Assembly (NCBI RefSeq): GCF_014696105.1
Contig: NZ_JACJPO010000058.1
Location: 43,250-107,249 of the forward strand
Source: Microcoleus sp. FACHB-1515
GTDB taxonomy: Bacteria; Cyanobacteriota; Cyanobacteriia; Elainellales; Elainellaceae
DNA length: 64,000 nucleotides
Direction of reading: 5' to 3'
In this document: one piece after another, positions 8,553-17,570 of the stretch
Position numbering within the stretch: position 1 is the first letter of the stretch
How the letters are laid out: the number at the start of each line of letters is the position of its first letter
Notes under the pieces: generated by a model
The model's database searches: none
Seen by the model: the letters and a program-made list of their open reading frames with translations, nothing else
What the model was told of the DNA's origin: nothing
Position numbers and translations under genes: made by a program

Positions 8553-10646
8553 ATGAACATTTCGTCGGCTGTTGCATCTGATGACCCTCACAATGCATCT
8601 GCCTCAGTCGCTTTGTCTGCCCATCTGCTTGCTCTGACCAATCTTGCTTCAGAAGCACTATGGTCGATCGATTCCAGCTATTGCCTCGTCGCGGGCAACT
8701 CGGCCTTTCAACAGTGGTTTGAAGCCGCCTATCAGATCTTGCCGATTGCCGGATTGAACTTGGTGACTTGCCTGCCAACTGAGGCGCGATCGCGCTGGGC
8801 AACCTGCTACGATCGCGCCCTGCAAGGCGCTGCTTTCACCACAGAACTAGCAGAACTGAGCATCACGCTTGAGCCGATCAGCGTGGATGGACAAGCGATC
8901 GCTGTGGCGGTTCGAGGCCGATCGATCGCTCCAGAGCATGAGCGCGTCAAAGCCGACTTGCAGCAGGCGCAAAATCAGCTTCAGGCCGTGCTCGATGCAG
9001 TTCCGGCCTGCGTTTCCTGGTTCAGCGCCGACCTGCGCTATTTGGGGATCAATCGCTATCTAGCAGCAACGTTCAAGCTTGATCCTGCTCAGGTGATTGG
9101 TCAACCGCTTGGCTTCATGGATGCGCGATTTCAGTCGGACAGCACGCCAAAATCAAGCTTTGCTGAATTTGTGCGATCGTTCATTGGCAATTCAGACACC
9201 GCAGGTGCGATCGAAATCGACACAACGATCGACGGCATCCCGCGCAGCTTTTTAATTGCCGCCCAAAAATATTCGCAAAATCAAGCCGCCGTCTTTGTCG
9301 GACTAGACATCAGCGATCGCAAACAGGCTGAAGCCAAACTGCGCCACGATGCTTTGCACGACAGCTTGACCGGACTGGCAAATCGCACCTTATTTTTGCA
9401 GCGCCTCGAATCGCTGACGCAAACTGATCAGGCGTTTGCCGTGCTGTTTCTTGGACTTGACCACTTCAAAGTGATCAACGACAGTTTGGGGCACGGACTG
9501 GGCGATCAGCTTTTGGTGGCGATCGCGCGTCGTCTGCAATCCTGCCTGGATGCCGAAGATACGATCGCGCGCTGGGGCGGCGATGAGTTCGCAATTTTGC
9601 TGCTGGATGCCGATCACTCGCAGGCCATTCACGTTGCCAACAGTTTGCGGCAACGGTTGCGATCGCCGTTTCGCCTGCGCGGACAAGAAGTATTCACCGC
9701 CGCCAGCATCGGCATTGCCCTGAAAGATGGCGTCAGCAGTCCCGAAGAACTGTTGCGAAATGCAGACACAGCGATGTATCAGGCGAAAGCTAGAGGCCGC
9801 GATCGCCATGCCGTTTTTGATCAGGCAATGCGCGATCGCGTCGTCGCGCTGCTGCAACTGGAAACCGATTTGCGTCGTGCTCTCAGCCGCGCTCCGCTTC
9901 AGCTTCCTGAATTTCAACTGCGCTATCAGCCGATCGTCGCGCTTGATACTCGCTGCATTGTGGGCTTTGAAGCGCTGGTGCGCTGGCAGCATCCCGATCG
10001 CGGCTGGATCGATCCGGCTGAATTCATTCCACTGGCCGAAGATACCGGACTGATTGTGCCGCTCGGCCAGTGGATTCTCACACAAGCCTGCGAGCAGTTG
10101 CGATCGTGGCAAGCGCAATTTCCGCACTGTCTGCCGCTGTCAATGAGCGTCAACCTCTCCACCAAACAGTTTACGCAGACGAACTTGATGGAGCAGGTTC
10201 ACCAAATCTTGCAGCAAACCCAGATTCGCGGCTTGACGCTCGACCTGAAGCTGGAAATTACCGAAAGCGCGATCATGGAAAATCCCGATAAGGCGACGGC
10301 GCTTTTGCAACAGCTTAAAGATCTAGGCGTGAAATTGCTGATCGATGATTTCGGCACAGGCTACTCATCACTGAGCTACCTGCATCGATTTCCCTTCGAC
10401 ATGGTGAAGATCGATCAGTCGTTTGTCAGCGGCATGGATTCCAAAAGTGACCAGTCAGAAATTGTCCGAGCGATCGTCTCTCTTGCCCACACGCTCGACA
10501 TGAGCGTAATTGCCGAAGGTGTCGAAACTGTCGCGCAACTCGTTCAACTGCAAGCCCTCGGTGCAGAATACGGTCAGGGCTACCTGTTCGCTCAGCCACT
10601 CTCGGTCGAAGCAGTAGAGGCGATGCTGGGATCGATCGCGCCCTAG
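8553..10646 (+). CDS. PAS-PAS-GGDEF-EAL cyclic-di-GMP signalling protein
   Basis: 697-residue cytosolic signalling protein that may make and/or degrade c-di-GMP. Two PAS-like sensory segments (about residues 20-130 and 140-255) are joined by a short coiled coil. A GGDEF domain follows at about 265-430 with an intact GGDEF motif at 342-346, and an EAL domain at about 440-690 with EAL at 473-475. The EAL catalytic blocks [22 protein letters not shown] and AEGVET are present, so both enzymatic halves look intact. No RxxD inhibitory site is seen before GGDEF: the expected place reads DAED. There is no membrane segment. A terminator is not evident before the downstream M48 gene. The input signal cannot be inferred. 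Confidence 0.92.
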   Translation: MNISSAVASDDPHNASASVALSAHLLALTNLASEALWSIDSSYCLVAGNSAFQQWFEAAYQILPIAGLNLVTCLPTEARSRWATCYDRALQGAAFTTELAELSITLEPISVDGQAIAVAVRGRSIAPEHERVKADLQQAQNQLQAVLDAVPACVSWFSADLRYLGINRYLAATFKLDPAQVIGQPLGFMDARFQSDSTPKSSFAEFVRSFIGNSDTAGAIEIDTTIDGIPRSFLIAAQKYSQNQAAVFVGLDISDRKQAEAKLRHDALHDSLTGLANRTLFLQRLESLTQTDQAFAVLFLGLDHFKVINDSLGHGLGDQLLVAIARRLQSCLDAEDTIARWGGDEFAILLLDADHSQAIHVANSLRQRLRSPFRLRGQEVFTAASIGIALKDGVSSPEELLRNADTAMYQAKARGRDRHAVFDQAMRDRVVALLQLETDLRRALSRAPLQLPEFQLRYQPIVALDTRCIVGFEALVRWQHPDRGWIDPAEFIPLAEDTGLIVPLGQWILTQACEQLRSWQAQFPHCLPLSMSVNLSTKQFTQTNLMEQVHQILQQTQIRGLTLDLKLEITESAIMENPDKATALLQQLKDLGVKLLIDDFGTGYSSLSYLHRFPFDMVKIDQSFVSGMDSKSDQSEIVRAIVSLAHTLDMSVIAEGVETVAQLVQLQALGAEYGQGYLFAQPLSVEAVEAMLGSIAP

Positions 10647-10722
10647 CTCGCGCTTTATCTCCAGACAGATGCTCGAAATAGCTCAACTGTGGTAGTTTCT
10701 GAGGCAAAGTTTGGATAGTGCC

Positions 10723-11571
10723 ATGAGGTTTCTTGTTCGCTTGGCGATCGGGCTTTTGTTCGCGCTGTTTGGACTGATTAGCTATTGCAGCACTACCTCA
10801 GACAATCCGATTACCGGAGAGCAGCAGCGCATCCAGCTTTCTGCCCAGCAGGAAATTCAGCTTGGTTTGCAGGCGCGCCAGGAAATGGCCGCTCAGCACG
10901 GCGGACTATTTCCCGATCAGCAGCTTCAGCAGTACGTCGATACCGTTGGTGAAAGGATTGTGGAGCGATCGGCAGCAGGACAATCCCCCTATCCGTTCGA
11001 GTTCCACCTCTTGCGCGATCCCCAAACCGTCAACGCTTTTGCCCTTCCGGGTGGGCAAGTGTTCATCACCGCCGCCCTGCTGTCTCGACTTTCCACTGAA
11101 GCGCAACTTGCCGGAGTCCTTGGTCACGAAATTGGTCACGTGGTTGCCAGACACGGAGCCGAACATCTTGCCAAACAGCAGCTAGGACAAGCTCTGGTGA
11201 CGGCGATCGGCGTGGCGGCCAGCGACGGTGAAGACGGTGGACGGCAAGCGGCAGTTTTGGCGCAGGCAGTCAATCAAATGGTGAGCTTGCGCTATGGACG
11301 AGAAGATGAACTGGAAAGCGATCGCCTCGGTTTCCGGTTCATGACCGAAACCGGATACAACCCAACGGGCATCGTGGAACTGATGCAAATCCTCGCCCAA
11401 GCGTCGCGTAGCGGACGGCAACCGGAATTTTTCAGCACGCACCCTGATCCGGGCAATCGCGTCCAGCGTCTCCAAGCTCTCATTTCTGAAACTTATCCAA
11501 ACGGTGTGCCGCCCGAACTAGACAATGGACGCGATCGATTTGAGCAGCTTGTGCGTTCGCGACTTCGATAG
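10723..11571 (+). CDS. M48 family metalloprotease, membrane-anchored
   Basis: 282-residue zinc peptidase of the M48 (HtpX/BepA/LoiP-like) group. An N-terminal hydrophobic segment (FLVRLAIGLLFALFGLIS) acts as signal or anchor, so the catalytic domain is probably periplasmic. The zinc motif HEIGH starts at about residue 135. The third ligand is in the ELESDRLGF block. The C-terminal STHPDPGNRVQRL is typical of the BepA-like branch. Its likely role is quality control of envelope proteins. The first in-frame start is TTG at 10711, but ATG 10723 directly precedes the signal segment. The cysteine after GLISY is not in a good lipobox. A convergent DUF4168 gene follows. Confidence 0.88.
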   Translation: MRFLVRLAIGLLFALFGLISYCSTTSDNPITGEQQRIQLSAQQEIQLGLQARQEMAAQHGGLFPDQQLQQYVDTVGERIVERSAAGQSPYPFEFHLLRDPQTVNAFALPGGQVFITAALLSRLSTEAQLAGVLGHEIGHVVARHGAEHLAKQQLGQALVTAIGVAASDGEDGGRQAAVLAQAVNQMVSLRYGREDELESDRLGFRFMTETGYNPTGIVELMQILAQASRSGRQPEFFSTHPDPGNRVQRLQALISETYPNGVPPELDNGRDRFEQLVRSRLR

Positions 11572-11667
11572 AAAACCAAAACGACTGCTGACTTTGGCAC
11601 AGGTCGTGCGCCAGCGGACGGCTTACTCCTCAACTCTTGCTCTTCAAGTCCTGCTGCAACACAGGTT

Positions 11668-12129
11668 TTAGCGATTGCGCTGAATCTGCACCATTGCTTC
11701 TTGAATGCGGGCAGCAAGGTCAGGATCATTTTGCAAAGCGGCAGTAATAGCATTGAAGCGATCGGCTGGCAACCCGTGACCCGCAGCAATTTGCACCGAT
11801 CGATTGCAGTAATTCACGGCAATTTGCCGTACCTCGCGGCTGAGACGGTTCAGGCTCTCGGGCCGATTGCACATAATCGGCGGCACGTCCGATCCGGTGA
11901 TGCGCTTAATTTGGTCGTAGGCGGCTTGACGGAGCGGTTCAATTTCAAGAATCGATCGCGCGTAGTTTTGAACTTCTTGATTGCTGACGGCAGATTGCGC
12001 GTAAGCGGCTGTGACCCCAAAAACGGTCGGACGCAAACTTGGAACTGGAGCCAGCATCAGCATTCCCAGCAGCGATGCACCCGCCAGCAAGGGTGACAGC
12101 GGTTTTGGCAGGTGAAAAAACTTCTTCAT
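11668..12129 (-). CDS. DUF4168 family secreted protein
   Basis: 153-residue exported protein with a long N-region and signal peptide ending AYAQS, about residues 1-45. The mature domain, about residues 47-150, carries the DUF4168 pattern: an NYARSILEIEPLRQAAY helix, a mid-domain CNRPESLNRLS, NYCNRS and a final helix RFNAITAAL. The two cysteines could form a disulfide. The function of this cyanobacterial family is unknown. ATG 12129 is the start that supplies the signal peptide. It is convergent with the M48 protease gene, 96 bases apart. Confidence 0.8.
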   Translation of the reverse strand: MKKFFHLPKPLSPLLAGASLLGMLMLAPVPSLRPTVFGVTAAYAQSAVSNQEVQNYARSILEIEPLRQAAYDQIKRITGSDVPPIMCNRPESLNRLSREVRQIAVNYCNRSVQIAAGHGLPADRFNAITAALQNDPDLAARIQEAMVQIQRNR

Positions 12130-12185
12130 GGCAGCGTTTAACGATTCAAAAACTGAAACAACAGTAGCGTTCTCCTAATTTTGAA

Positions 12186-12362
12186 TTATTCTAGGCCAGG
12201 AAGTTCCAGCCGCACGGAGATCATTCCCTTTTCCGTCTGATCGCTCCACCCCGGCACCAGTACGCCATCGAACCGGACGTGCAGACCGACGATCGCAAGT
12301 GGAATCTGTTTTATTTGTCGAAATCTTGGCGATGTGGAAGTTGTTGAGCAGCAGAAGCACCG
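12186..12362 (-). pseudogene. Possible 3' remnant of a decayed gene
   Basis: An open frame of about 58 codons ends with TAA at 12186-12188. Its last 35 residues look protein-like, including VGLHVRFDGVLVPGWSD and ISVRLELPGLE. The surroundings are AT-rich, but the base composition of this piece resembles the neighbouring genes. The frame has no ATG and reaches an upstream stop at about 12363, so an intact gene is unlikely. It may be the tail of a gene whose 5' part was lost. No family recognised; it may also be chance. Confidence 0.25.
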
Positions 12363-12684
12363 TCAATTGAAAAATTCTGCATATTCTGTTGAAGCAAAGC
12401 CGCCAAGCTGAGCGATAATTTCAGACGACGAGGTTTAGCAAAGCGATACCGTTCGGCAAGCTTCGTGATTGCATCAAGCAGCCGTGCGTAGGAAGAGAAT
12501 TTGCAAGCCGAATCAAAACAATGTCAAAAGAAATTCGATCGAGCACTGATGCTTTCGCAAAAATTAGTTTGTTGAGCGATCGCAGAATTGAAGTTTCAAA
12601 AGAGTTCTTTAAACATTCGATCGCCCAATCAGCTTGAAAAAACAAAAGTGCAGAAACAAATGAATCAACAAGTGATGATATGAG

Positions 12685-12713
12685 TTGACGACTGAGAACT
12701 TCAAATCTTTAAT
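12685..12713 (+). promoter_or_regulatory. Candidate sigma-70-type promoter for purM
   Basis: TTGACG at 12685-12690 and TTTAAT at 12708-12713 are separated by exactly 17 bases, matching five of six positions of each consensus hexamer. Transcription would start near 12720, giving a leader of about 140 bases before purM. No purine-box or riboswitch fold was recognised in that leader. Confidence 0.4.
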
Positions 12714-12861
12714 TTTGGTGAGATTTTGGCGATTATTTTATCCGGGTAAACGAAGCCGCTATAAAAATTAGAGGCGACAAAGATCTTATAGAACGCTATA
12801 TGATGCAGTCGATCGAAGCACGCGATCGCATCTCACATTCTCTAGAAATTCCCCTTTTGCT

Positions 12862-13875
12862 ATGGACTATAAATCAGCAGGTGTTGATGTTGAAGCAGGC
12901 CGCGCCTTTGTACAGCAAATTCGCAGCATGGTCGATCGCACTCGCCGCCCCGAAGTATTAGGAAATTTGGGCGGATTCAGCGGAATGTTTCAGCTTCCAG
13001 CAGGCTATCAAGAGCCAATTTTGGTTTCTGGAACGGACGGCGTTGGCACAAAATTAAAGCTGGCGCAGCAAATCGATCGGCACGATACGGTCGGCACTGA
13101 TTTAGTTGCAATGTGCGTGAATGATGTGCTGACTTGTGGAGCCGAACCGCTGTTTTTTCTAGATTATTTGGCAACCGGAAAATTGCAGCCAGAACAGTTG
13201 GCGCAGGTTGTCAGCGGCATTGCGATCGGCTGTGAGCAGGCAGGCTGTGCGCTGCTTGGTGGCGAAACCGCAGAAATGCCCGGTTTCTATCAGCCTGGAG
13301 AATACGATTTGGCGGGATTTGCGGTTGGCATTGTCGAAAAAAGTCAAATTTTAGACAGTTCGCGAGTGCAGGTTGGCGATGTGGCGATCGGGCTGGCAAG
13401 CTCTGGCGTTCACAGCAACGGCTTTAGTTTGGTGCGAAAAATCATTGAGGGGCGCAGCTTAGACGCTGCGGCGTTTGGCGATCGCTCCTTAGCCGCAGAA
13501 TTACTGACTCCAACTCGCATCTACGTTTCGTCAATTCTGGCAGCGCAAAAAGCCGGACTGGACATTCACGCAATGGCGCACATCACAGGCGGCGGCCTGC
13601 CAGAAAATCTACCGAGATCAATTCAATCGAATCAGGCGATCGCAATTCGTTCGACAAGCTGGCCGATTCCGCCCGTGTTCGAATGGTTGGAATCTCAAGG
13701 CAATGTCGATCGCTTGGAGATGTTCAACACCTTCAACATGGGAATCGGGTTTGTGCTGCTGGTTTCGCCCGATTGCGCTGCCGAAACGCTCAATTGGTTT
13801 GCGAATCGAGGCGAATCGGCTTGGGCGATCGGGGAAGTCGTGAACGGTTCTGGAGAACTGCAATTTGTCACCTAA
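12862..13875 (+). CDS. purM: Phosphoribosylformylglycinamidine cyclo-ligase (AIR synthetase)
   Basis: 337-residue cytosolic enzyme of de novo purine synthesis. It converts FGAM plus ATP to aminoimidazole ribonucleotide. It opens with [17 protein letters not shown], followed by FSGMFQLP and the ATP-binding [51 protein letters not shown] and [10 protein letters not shown] are family blocks in the right order. Length is normal. ATG 12862 agrees with the family N-terminus. No purine gene neighbours, as is usual in cyanobacteria, so it is probably monocistronic behind the promoter at 12685. Confidence 0.96.
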   Translation: MDYKSAGVDVEAGRAFVQQIRSMVDRTRRPEVLGNLGGFSGMFQLPAGYQEPILVSGTDGVGTKLKLAQQIDRHDTVGTDLVAMCVNDVLTCGAEPLFFLDYLATGKLQPEQLAQVVSGIAIGCEQAGCALLGGETAEMPGFYQPGEYDLAGFAVGIVEKSQILDSSRVQVGDVAIGLASSGVHSNGFSLVRKIIEGRSLDAAAFGDRSLAAELLTPTRIYVSSILAAQKAGLDIHAMAHITGGGLPENLPRSIQSNQAIAIRSTSWPIPPVFEWLESQGNVDRLEMFNTFNMGIGFVLLVSPDCAAETLNWFANRGESAWAIGEVVNGSGELQFVT

Positions 13876-13997
13876 ACTCAACCTCAAGATGGAGGAATCG
13901 TCTTACTTAGTGCTGAACTGATTGCGATCGCAGCGCGGCTATCTTGATGATTGAGATACACCAGAACTCTCAGTTGTTGAGTTAACAAATTGCGATC

Positions 13998-14546
13998 ATG
14001 ACATCAAGAAAACCTTCTACAAACGAATCGAATCAAAACGTGAATGGCCGCCCGGTTTCCTCTGACGAAATCAACTATCGAGACGGCTTTGTGCAAGGCC
14101 AAGTTGAGGAACAGCGCTATCAGTATGAACGTGAGCGTGCCAGCGAAAGCAACGGTGCTGCGGCTGGCTTGCTGATTGGCACGCTGCTCGCTGCCTTGGT
14201 TGGCGGTGCGATCGCCCTGTTCTACTACAATTCCCAAGACCGTCAGCCCGACGTGATCGTGCAGCCGACGACTGCTCCCACCTCACCTGCTCCTTCTCCA
14301 CAAGCCCAGCAGTCGCCTTCGCCGCAACCCCAGCAAACCACGATCATTCAGCGCACGATCGAGCGCCAAGTGCCTGCGCCCGCACCCCAAGTCAACATTC
14401 AAGCACCTGCCCCCGCACCTGCTGCCCCCGCTGCGCCTGCACCTGCCGCTGAAGCTGCACCGCAAGAGGCTGCCCCCGCTGCCGAACCGCAGCCGCCTGC
14501 CGAGTCTGCTGCCCCGGATCAGCCGAGCGGTCAGACGGCTCCTTAA
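13998..14546 (+). CDS. Single-pass membrane protein with Pro/Ala/Gln-rich tail
   Basis: 182-residue protein of unknown function. Residues 1-50 are polar with a YRDGFVQGQVEEQRYQYE helix. A transmembrane segment follows at about 53-75 (AAAGLLIGTLLAALVGGAIA). The remaining 105 residues are a low-complexity chain of Pro, Ala and Gln, with the only ordered-looking stretch being TTIIQRTIERQVPAP. The topology suggests an inner-membrane anchor with a disordered periplasmic tail, possibly spanning peptidoglycan. Similar conserved hypothetical proteins occur in cyanobacteria. A hairpin-plus-T-run terminator follows the stop directly. Confidence 0.75.
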   Translation: MTSRKPSTNESNQNVNGRPVSSDEINYRDGFVQGQVEEQRYQYERERASESNGAAAGLLIGTLLAALVGGAIALFYYNSQDRQPDVIVQPTTAPTSPAPSPQAQQSPSPQPQQTTIIQRTIERQVPAPAPQVNIQAPAPAPAAPAAPAPAAEAAPQEAAPAAEPQPPAESAAPDQPSGQTAP

Positions 14547-14557
14547 TCTTCAATTGT

Positions 14558-14585
14558 GGGGGTGGGCAGTCGCTCACCCTTTTTT
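14558..14585 (+). terminator. Rho-independent terminator
   Basis: GGGTG at 14560-14564 pairs with CACCC at 14575-14579 across a ten-base loop, followed directly by a run of six T. It starts 12 bases after the stop of the Pro/Ala-rich membrane protein and separates it from the NADH dehydrogenase gene. The stem is short but GC-rich. Confidence 0.6.
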
Positions 14586-14603
14586 GTCGTTCCAACTGGC
14601 AGA

Positions 14604-14619
14604 CGTAACGATCGTTACG
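14604..14619. promoter_or_regulatory. 16-bp perfect palindrome, possible operator
   Basis: CGTAACGATCGTTACG is a perfect 16-base inverted repeat without spacer, 150 bases before the NADH dehydrogenase start. Its centre is CGATCG, which is over-represented in this genome, so part of the symmetry is background. The flanking GTAA/TTAC arms make it more operator-like than HIP1. Confidence 0.3.
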
Positions 14620-14770
14620 GTTGTGAAAAGCGATCGCCGTTTGAATGGTTGGCATCGAGGCAGGTCGATTTTAAGGATTTCACAAAATGTTAAAAATCGG
14701 TGTGTCGATCGATGACTAATCCAGTAATGTGAAGAAACATTGCCCATTTTTGGCTCAACACAAGGCAGGT

Positions 14771-16099
14771 ATGACAGACGCTCCTCGGCATCGCGTGGTA
14801 ATTATTGGTGGCGGATTTGGTGGCCTATACACTGCAAAAGCGCTCGGTGGCGCTGCGGTGGATGTAACGCTAATTGACAAGCGCAACTTTCATTTGTTTC
14901 AGCCGCTGCTGTATCAAGTAGCGACGGGCGGCTTGTCGGCAGGCGATATTTCCTCGCCGATTCGCGCCATCTTGAGCCGCTATCGCAATGTCAAAGTCCT
15001 GATGGATGAAGTCATCACGATCGATCCGCAGGCCAAGCGCGTCACGCTGCAAAACGGCGAACTCGAATACGACACGCTGATCGTTGCGACGGGCGTGAGC
15101 CATCACTATTTTGGCAATGACGACTGGGCAGCGATCGCGCCCGGACTCAAAACGGTCGAGGATGCGCTGGAAATGCGCCGCCGCATTTTTCTGGCCTTTG
15201 AAGCCGCTGAAAAAGAAACCGACCCAGAAAAGCGACGGGCGTGGCTAACGTTTGTCGTCGTTGGCGGTGGCCCGACCGGAGTTGAACTGGCAGGCGCACT
15301 GGCCGAACTTGCATACAGCACCTTGAAGTCCGATTTTCGCAGCATTAATACGAGTGAAGCGCGAATTTTGCTGCTAGAAGGGATGGATCGCGTCTTGCCG
15401 CCCTACCCGCCTGATCTATCGGCTGCCGCCGCCGATTCGCTGGAGCGGCTGGGCGTAACGGTGCAAACCAAAACGCTCGTCACCAAAATTGCCGATGATG
15501 TCGTCACGACGAAGCAGGGCGATGCGATCGAAGAAATTCCGGCTCGCACAATCTTGTGGGCGGCAGGTGTCAAGGCGTCAGCAATGGGCAAAGTCTTGGC
15601 CGATCGCGCTCAGGCCGAACTCGATCGCGTCGGGCGCGTCATGGTGGCTCCGGATCTTTCGCTGCCAACTCATCCCGATATTTTTGTCGTTGGCGATTTG
15701 GCGCACTATGCCCACCAAGGCGACAAGCCGCTGCCCGGAGTTGCCCCGGTTGCGATGCAGCAAGGCAGCTATGTGGCAAAGCTGATCAAGGCGCGACTGG
15801 CTGGAAAATCGATCGACCCGTTCCGCTATCGCGACTATGGCAGTTTGGCTGTGATCGGTCGCAATGCTGCTGTTGTTGACCTGAAAGCGTTGCGTCTAAC
15901 AGGATTGCCCGCCTGGTTAATCTGGGTGTTCATTCACATCTACTTCTTGATCGAATTTGACAATAAGCTGCTGGTGATGATCCAGTGGGGCATCAACTAC
16001 TTCACGCGCAAGCGAGGCGCAAGGTTGATTACGGGTGAAGAAGGCGATCCAGCGATCGCAGCCGCCGCCCTGCCGCAAAAGGAAATGGCAAACGTCTAG
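14771..16099 (+). CDS. Type II NADH dehydrogenase (NDH-2), FAD-dependent
   Basis: 442-residue peripheral membrane flavoprotein that oxidises NAD(P)H and reduces quinone without proton pumping. The first dinucleotide fold VVIIGGGFGGLYTAKAL binds FAD. NFHLFQPLLYQVATGGLS is the NDH-2 quinone/FAD signature. The second fold VVVGGGPTGVELAGALAE binds NAD(P)H. VGDLAHY is the C-terminal FAD-binding motif. The hydrophobic C-terminal region LPAWLIWVFIHIYFL plus the following amphipathic stretch anchors it to the membrane. ATG 14771 follows GGCAGGT; the GTG at 14729 would add 14 unrelated residues. Which of NdbA, NdbB or NdbC it matches is not decidable here. Its stop shares CTAG with the convergent lipoprotein gene. 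Confidence 0.92.
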   Translation: MTDAPRHRVVIIGGGFGGLYTAKALGGAAVDVTLIDKRNFHLFQPLLYQVATGGLSAGDISSPIRAILSRYRNVKVLMDEVITIDPQAKRVTLQNGELEYDTLIVATGVSHHYFGNDDWAAIAPGLKTVEDALEMRRRIFLAFEAAEKETDPEKRRAWLTFVVVGGGPTGVELAGALAELAYSTLKSDFRSINTSEARILLLEGMDRVLPPYPPDLSAAAADSLERLGVTVQTKTLVTKIADDVVTTKQGDAIEEIPARTILWAAGVKASAMGKVLADRAQAELDRVGRVMVAPDLSLPTHPDIFVVGDLAHYAHQGDKPLPGVAPVAMQQGSYVAKLIKARLAGKSIDPFRYRDYGSLAVIGRNAAVVDLKALRLTGLPAWLIWVFIHIYFLIEFDNKLLVMIQWGINYFTRKRGARLITGEEGDPAIAAAALPQKEMANV

Positions 16100-16506
16100 T
16101 TCCAATCGTGCCAAACGAAGTACCAGTCCTGACTGATGCGGCGGTATTCTAGTTCGTTGGGAAGGCTGGCTGGCAGCGTTTTGTAGGCAGGCGCGTAGAC
16201 GTAATCATGGCCGCTCGGCAGCACAAATGCTGCGCCGACTAGCGTTCCGTTTGCGTCATACTTCAGGTCTTGGATCAGATTCACCTGCACGCCTGTTGCA
16301 GCGATCGCTCGTTCCACCTGCTCAAAATCCTGCTGCGCCTGAGCGCCAAACGGCTGCTGACTGCGGTAGCCTTCAACGCGCACTTGCTCCAGGGTGGCGA
16401 AGCTGCGAGGCAAGCGATCGACCTGCCGTCGCTGCTGAGCGGTGCTGGGTTGACAGCCAAACAGAATCAAACCAAGCAAGACAAACAGCAGAAATCTTTG
16501 CCGCAT
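16096..16506 (-). CDS. Hypothetical lipoprotein
   Basis: 136-residue lipoprotein with a textbook signal: MRQRF, a hydrophobic run and lipobox LFGC at residues 15-18. The mature part is about 118 residues and contains QQDFEQVERAIAATGVQV, a region rich in aromatic residues and a final RISQDWYFVWHDWN. No catalytic motif is seen. It overlaps the convergent NDH-2 gene by four bases at their shared CTAG. Conserved hypothetical proteins of this form are common in cyanobacteria; function unknown. Confidence 0.72.
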   Translation of the reverse strand: MRQRFLLFVLLGLILFGCQPSTAQQRRQVDRLPRSFATLEQVRVEGYRSQQPFGAQAQQDFEQVERAIAATGVQVNLIQDLKYDANGTLVGAAFVLPSGHDYVYAPAYKTLPASLPNELEYRRISQDWYFVWHDWN

Positions 16507-16602
16507 GGCAAGGGAAATGGAGGTCGTTCCGGTTATAGCTCAGCCGTTTTTAGATGCAGCCAGCATCCGCAGATCAACGCTGCGATCGCTGGCTTGCACA
16601 AG

Positions 16603-16857
16603 CTACTGGTTCACTTCGGTTTGCAGCCATTCATCGACAGGCTGACCGTCGCGGCGGCGCAGTTCCACCTCCACAACCATCACCGCACCGGAACCCGGAG
16701 GCGCAGGTCTTTGGTGAAAGATGATCTCATAGGCGTTGGGATCTTCGTTGCGTTCGCGCAGCCAGTCTTGCACTTTCGTTGTGGCAAAAAAAGACTGTCC
16801 CTGCTCAAACATGCGAGTAAGCTGCATTTGCAGAGTAAACGGATTGAATCGCGGCAT
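16603..16857 (-). CDS. Conserved hypothetical protein, 84 residues
   Basis: Small soluble protein beginning MPRFNPFTLQMQLTRMFEQG with a mid-region DWLRERNEDPNAYEIIFHQR and ending in WLQTEVNQ. It has no signal peptide, membrane helix or cysteines. Codon use is like its neighbours, and the amphipathic pattern suggests a folded alpha/beta protein. It lies between two other leftward genes, 97 bases upstream of the lipoprotein gene. I do not recognise a named family. Confidence 0.65.
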   Translation of the reverse strand: MPRFNPFTLQMQLTRMFEQGQSFFATTKVQDWLRERNEDPNAYEIIFHQRPAPPGSGAVMVVEVELRRRDGQPVDEWLQTEVNQ

Positions 16858-16896
16858 GTTGGGTTTCTCGAACGCTGCCTTTGATTGTAGTGCGCT

Positions 16897-17223
16897 CTAT
16901 CTCAGCAGGTTCGATCGCCACAGTCCGGCTCGACAAATGAAGCGGCTGTAGTGCCGGAGCAACTGCTGCTGCTGTGGCGTCGGAATGATTTTAGCGACTT
17001 CGTAGCGGACGATCGCCCAGGCCAGCAGTTTAGCAGTATCGATCGGCACGCCAACTTCGATGAGCTGTCGCCAGTAAACAGGCATCTTTTGACGGGCGCT
17101 TCTTTGGGTGCGCTGTTTTTGAGTAACAAGGAACTGATGGAGGTGCTGAAGATAGTCAATTGCCGAAATCGATTCCGTATCAACACCGATCGATTGTGGG
17201 GGAACAACAGTGGAAGCAGTCAT
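16897..17223 (-). CDS. Conserved hypothetical protein, 108 residues
   Basis: Soluble, basic protein of unknown function. After a variable N-terminus it reads AIDYLQHLHQFLVTQKQR, then MPVYWRQLIEVGVPIDTA and AWAIVRYEVAKIIPTPQQ, and ends with an Arg-rich helix SRFICRAGLWRSNLLR. ATG 17223 is chosen. The frame stays open upstream to 17382, but that part has low-complexity Asn and Cys runs. Another in-frame ATG at 17295 is possible. It belongs to a leftward cluster of small hypotheticals downstream of pyrD. No domain recognised. Confidence 0.6.
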   Translation of the reverse strand: MTASTVVPPQSIGVDTESISAIDYLQHLHQFLVTQKQRTQRSARQKMPVYWRQLIEVGVPIDTAKLLAWAIVRYEVAKIIPTPQQQQLLRHYSRFICRAGLWRSNLLR

Positions 17224-17570
17224 GACGCAGTGAGAATTCAGGGGATTGTTATTGTTAGTATGCCCAGGTTTTACGGAATCTTCTTGTGACGGCATCTCGA
17301 TTAAATCGTGATTTTTACAGAGAAAATGGGTGATTTCTAGCAGGCAGCTCGGTGACAAGCAGCAGCAAATTGAGTGATACAAATCACACTAGTAGCTTCA
17401 AATATTTAATGTGCTTTTTATTACTGTTGCTTCAGTAATTTCCTGCACCTTGACCGATCGCGCCGTGCTTCAATACAATCTTGAAATTCCAGTGAGCTTT
17501 TCTGCTTTGCAGCCTGATTTTTCCACGCTGCCCGAAGCAGCGAGTCGTGCAGTGTCACCAGCTTTTGCTT
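17224..17570. other. Intergenic region downstream of pyrD
   Basis: 347 bases between pyrD and the 108-residue hypothetical, both leftward. It contains a perfect 7-bp hairpin, ATTACTG-TTGCTT-CAGTAAT, at 17420-17439. Neither strand has a T-run directly after it, so it is not a standard terminator. The AT-rich stretch at about 17340-17420 probably holds the promoter of the leftward small genes. No coding signal. Confidence 0.45.

Larger units (their letters stand above)
12130..12861. other. Long intergenic region upstream of purM
   Basis: 732 bases without a confident gene. The left third carries a GC-richer open frame without a start codon on the minus strand, listed separately as a possible gene remnant. 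The middle, about 12370-12660, is AT-rich with a spurious 74-codon minus frame that shows nothing recognisable. The right part holds a good promoter-like pair 150 bases before purM, and an inherently AT-rich leader. Confidence 0.5.

Noticed and set aside
12421..12645. 74-codon minus-strand frame upstream of purM
   Set aside because: AT-rich, no ribosome site and no recognisable motif.
17420..17439. Hairpin ATTACTG/CAGTAAT as terminator
   Set aside because: No T-run on either strand after the stem.
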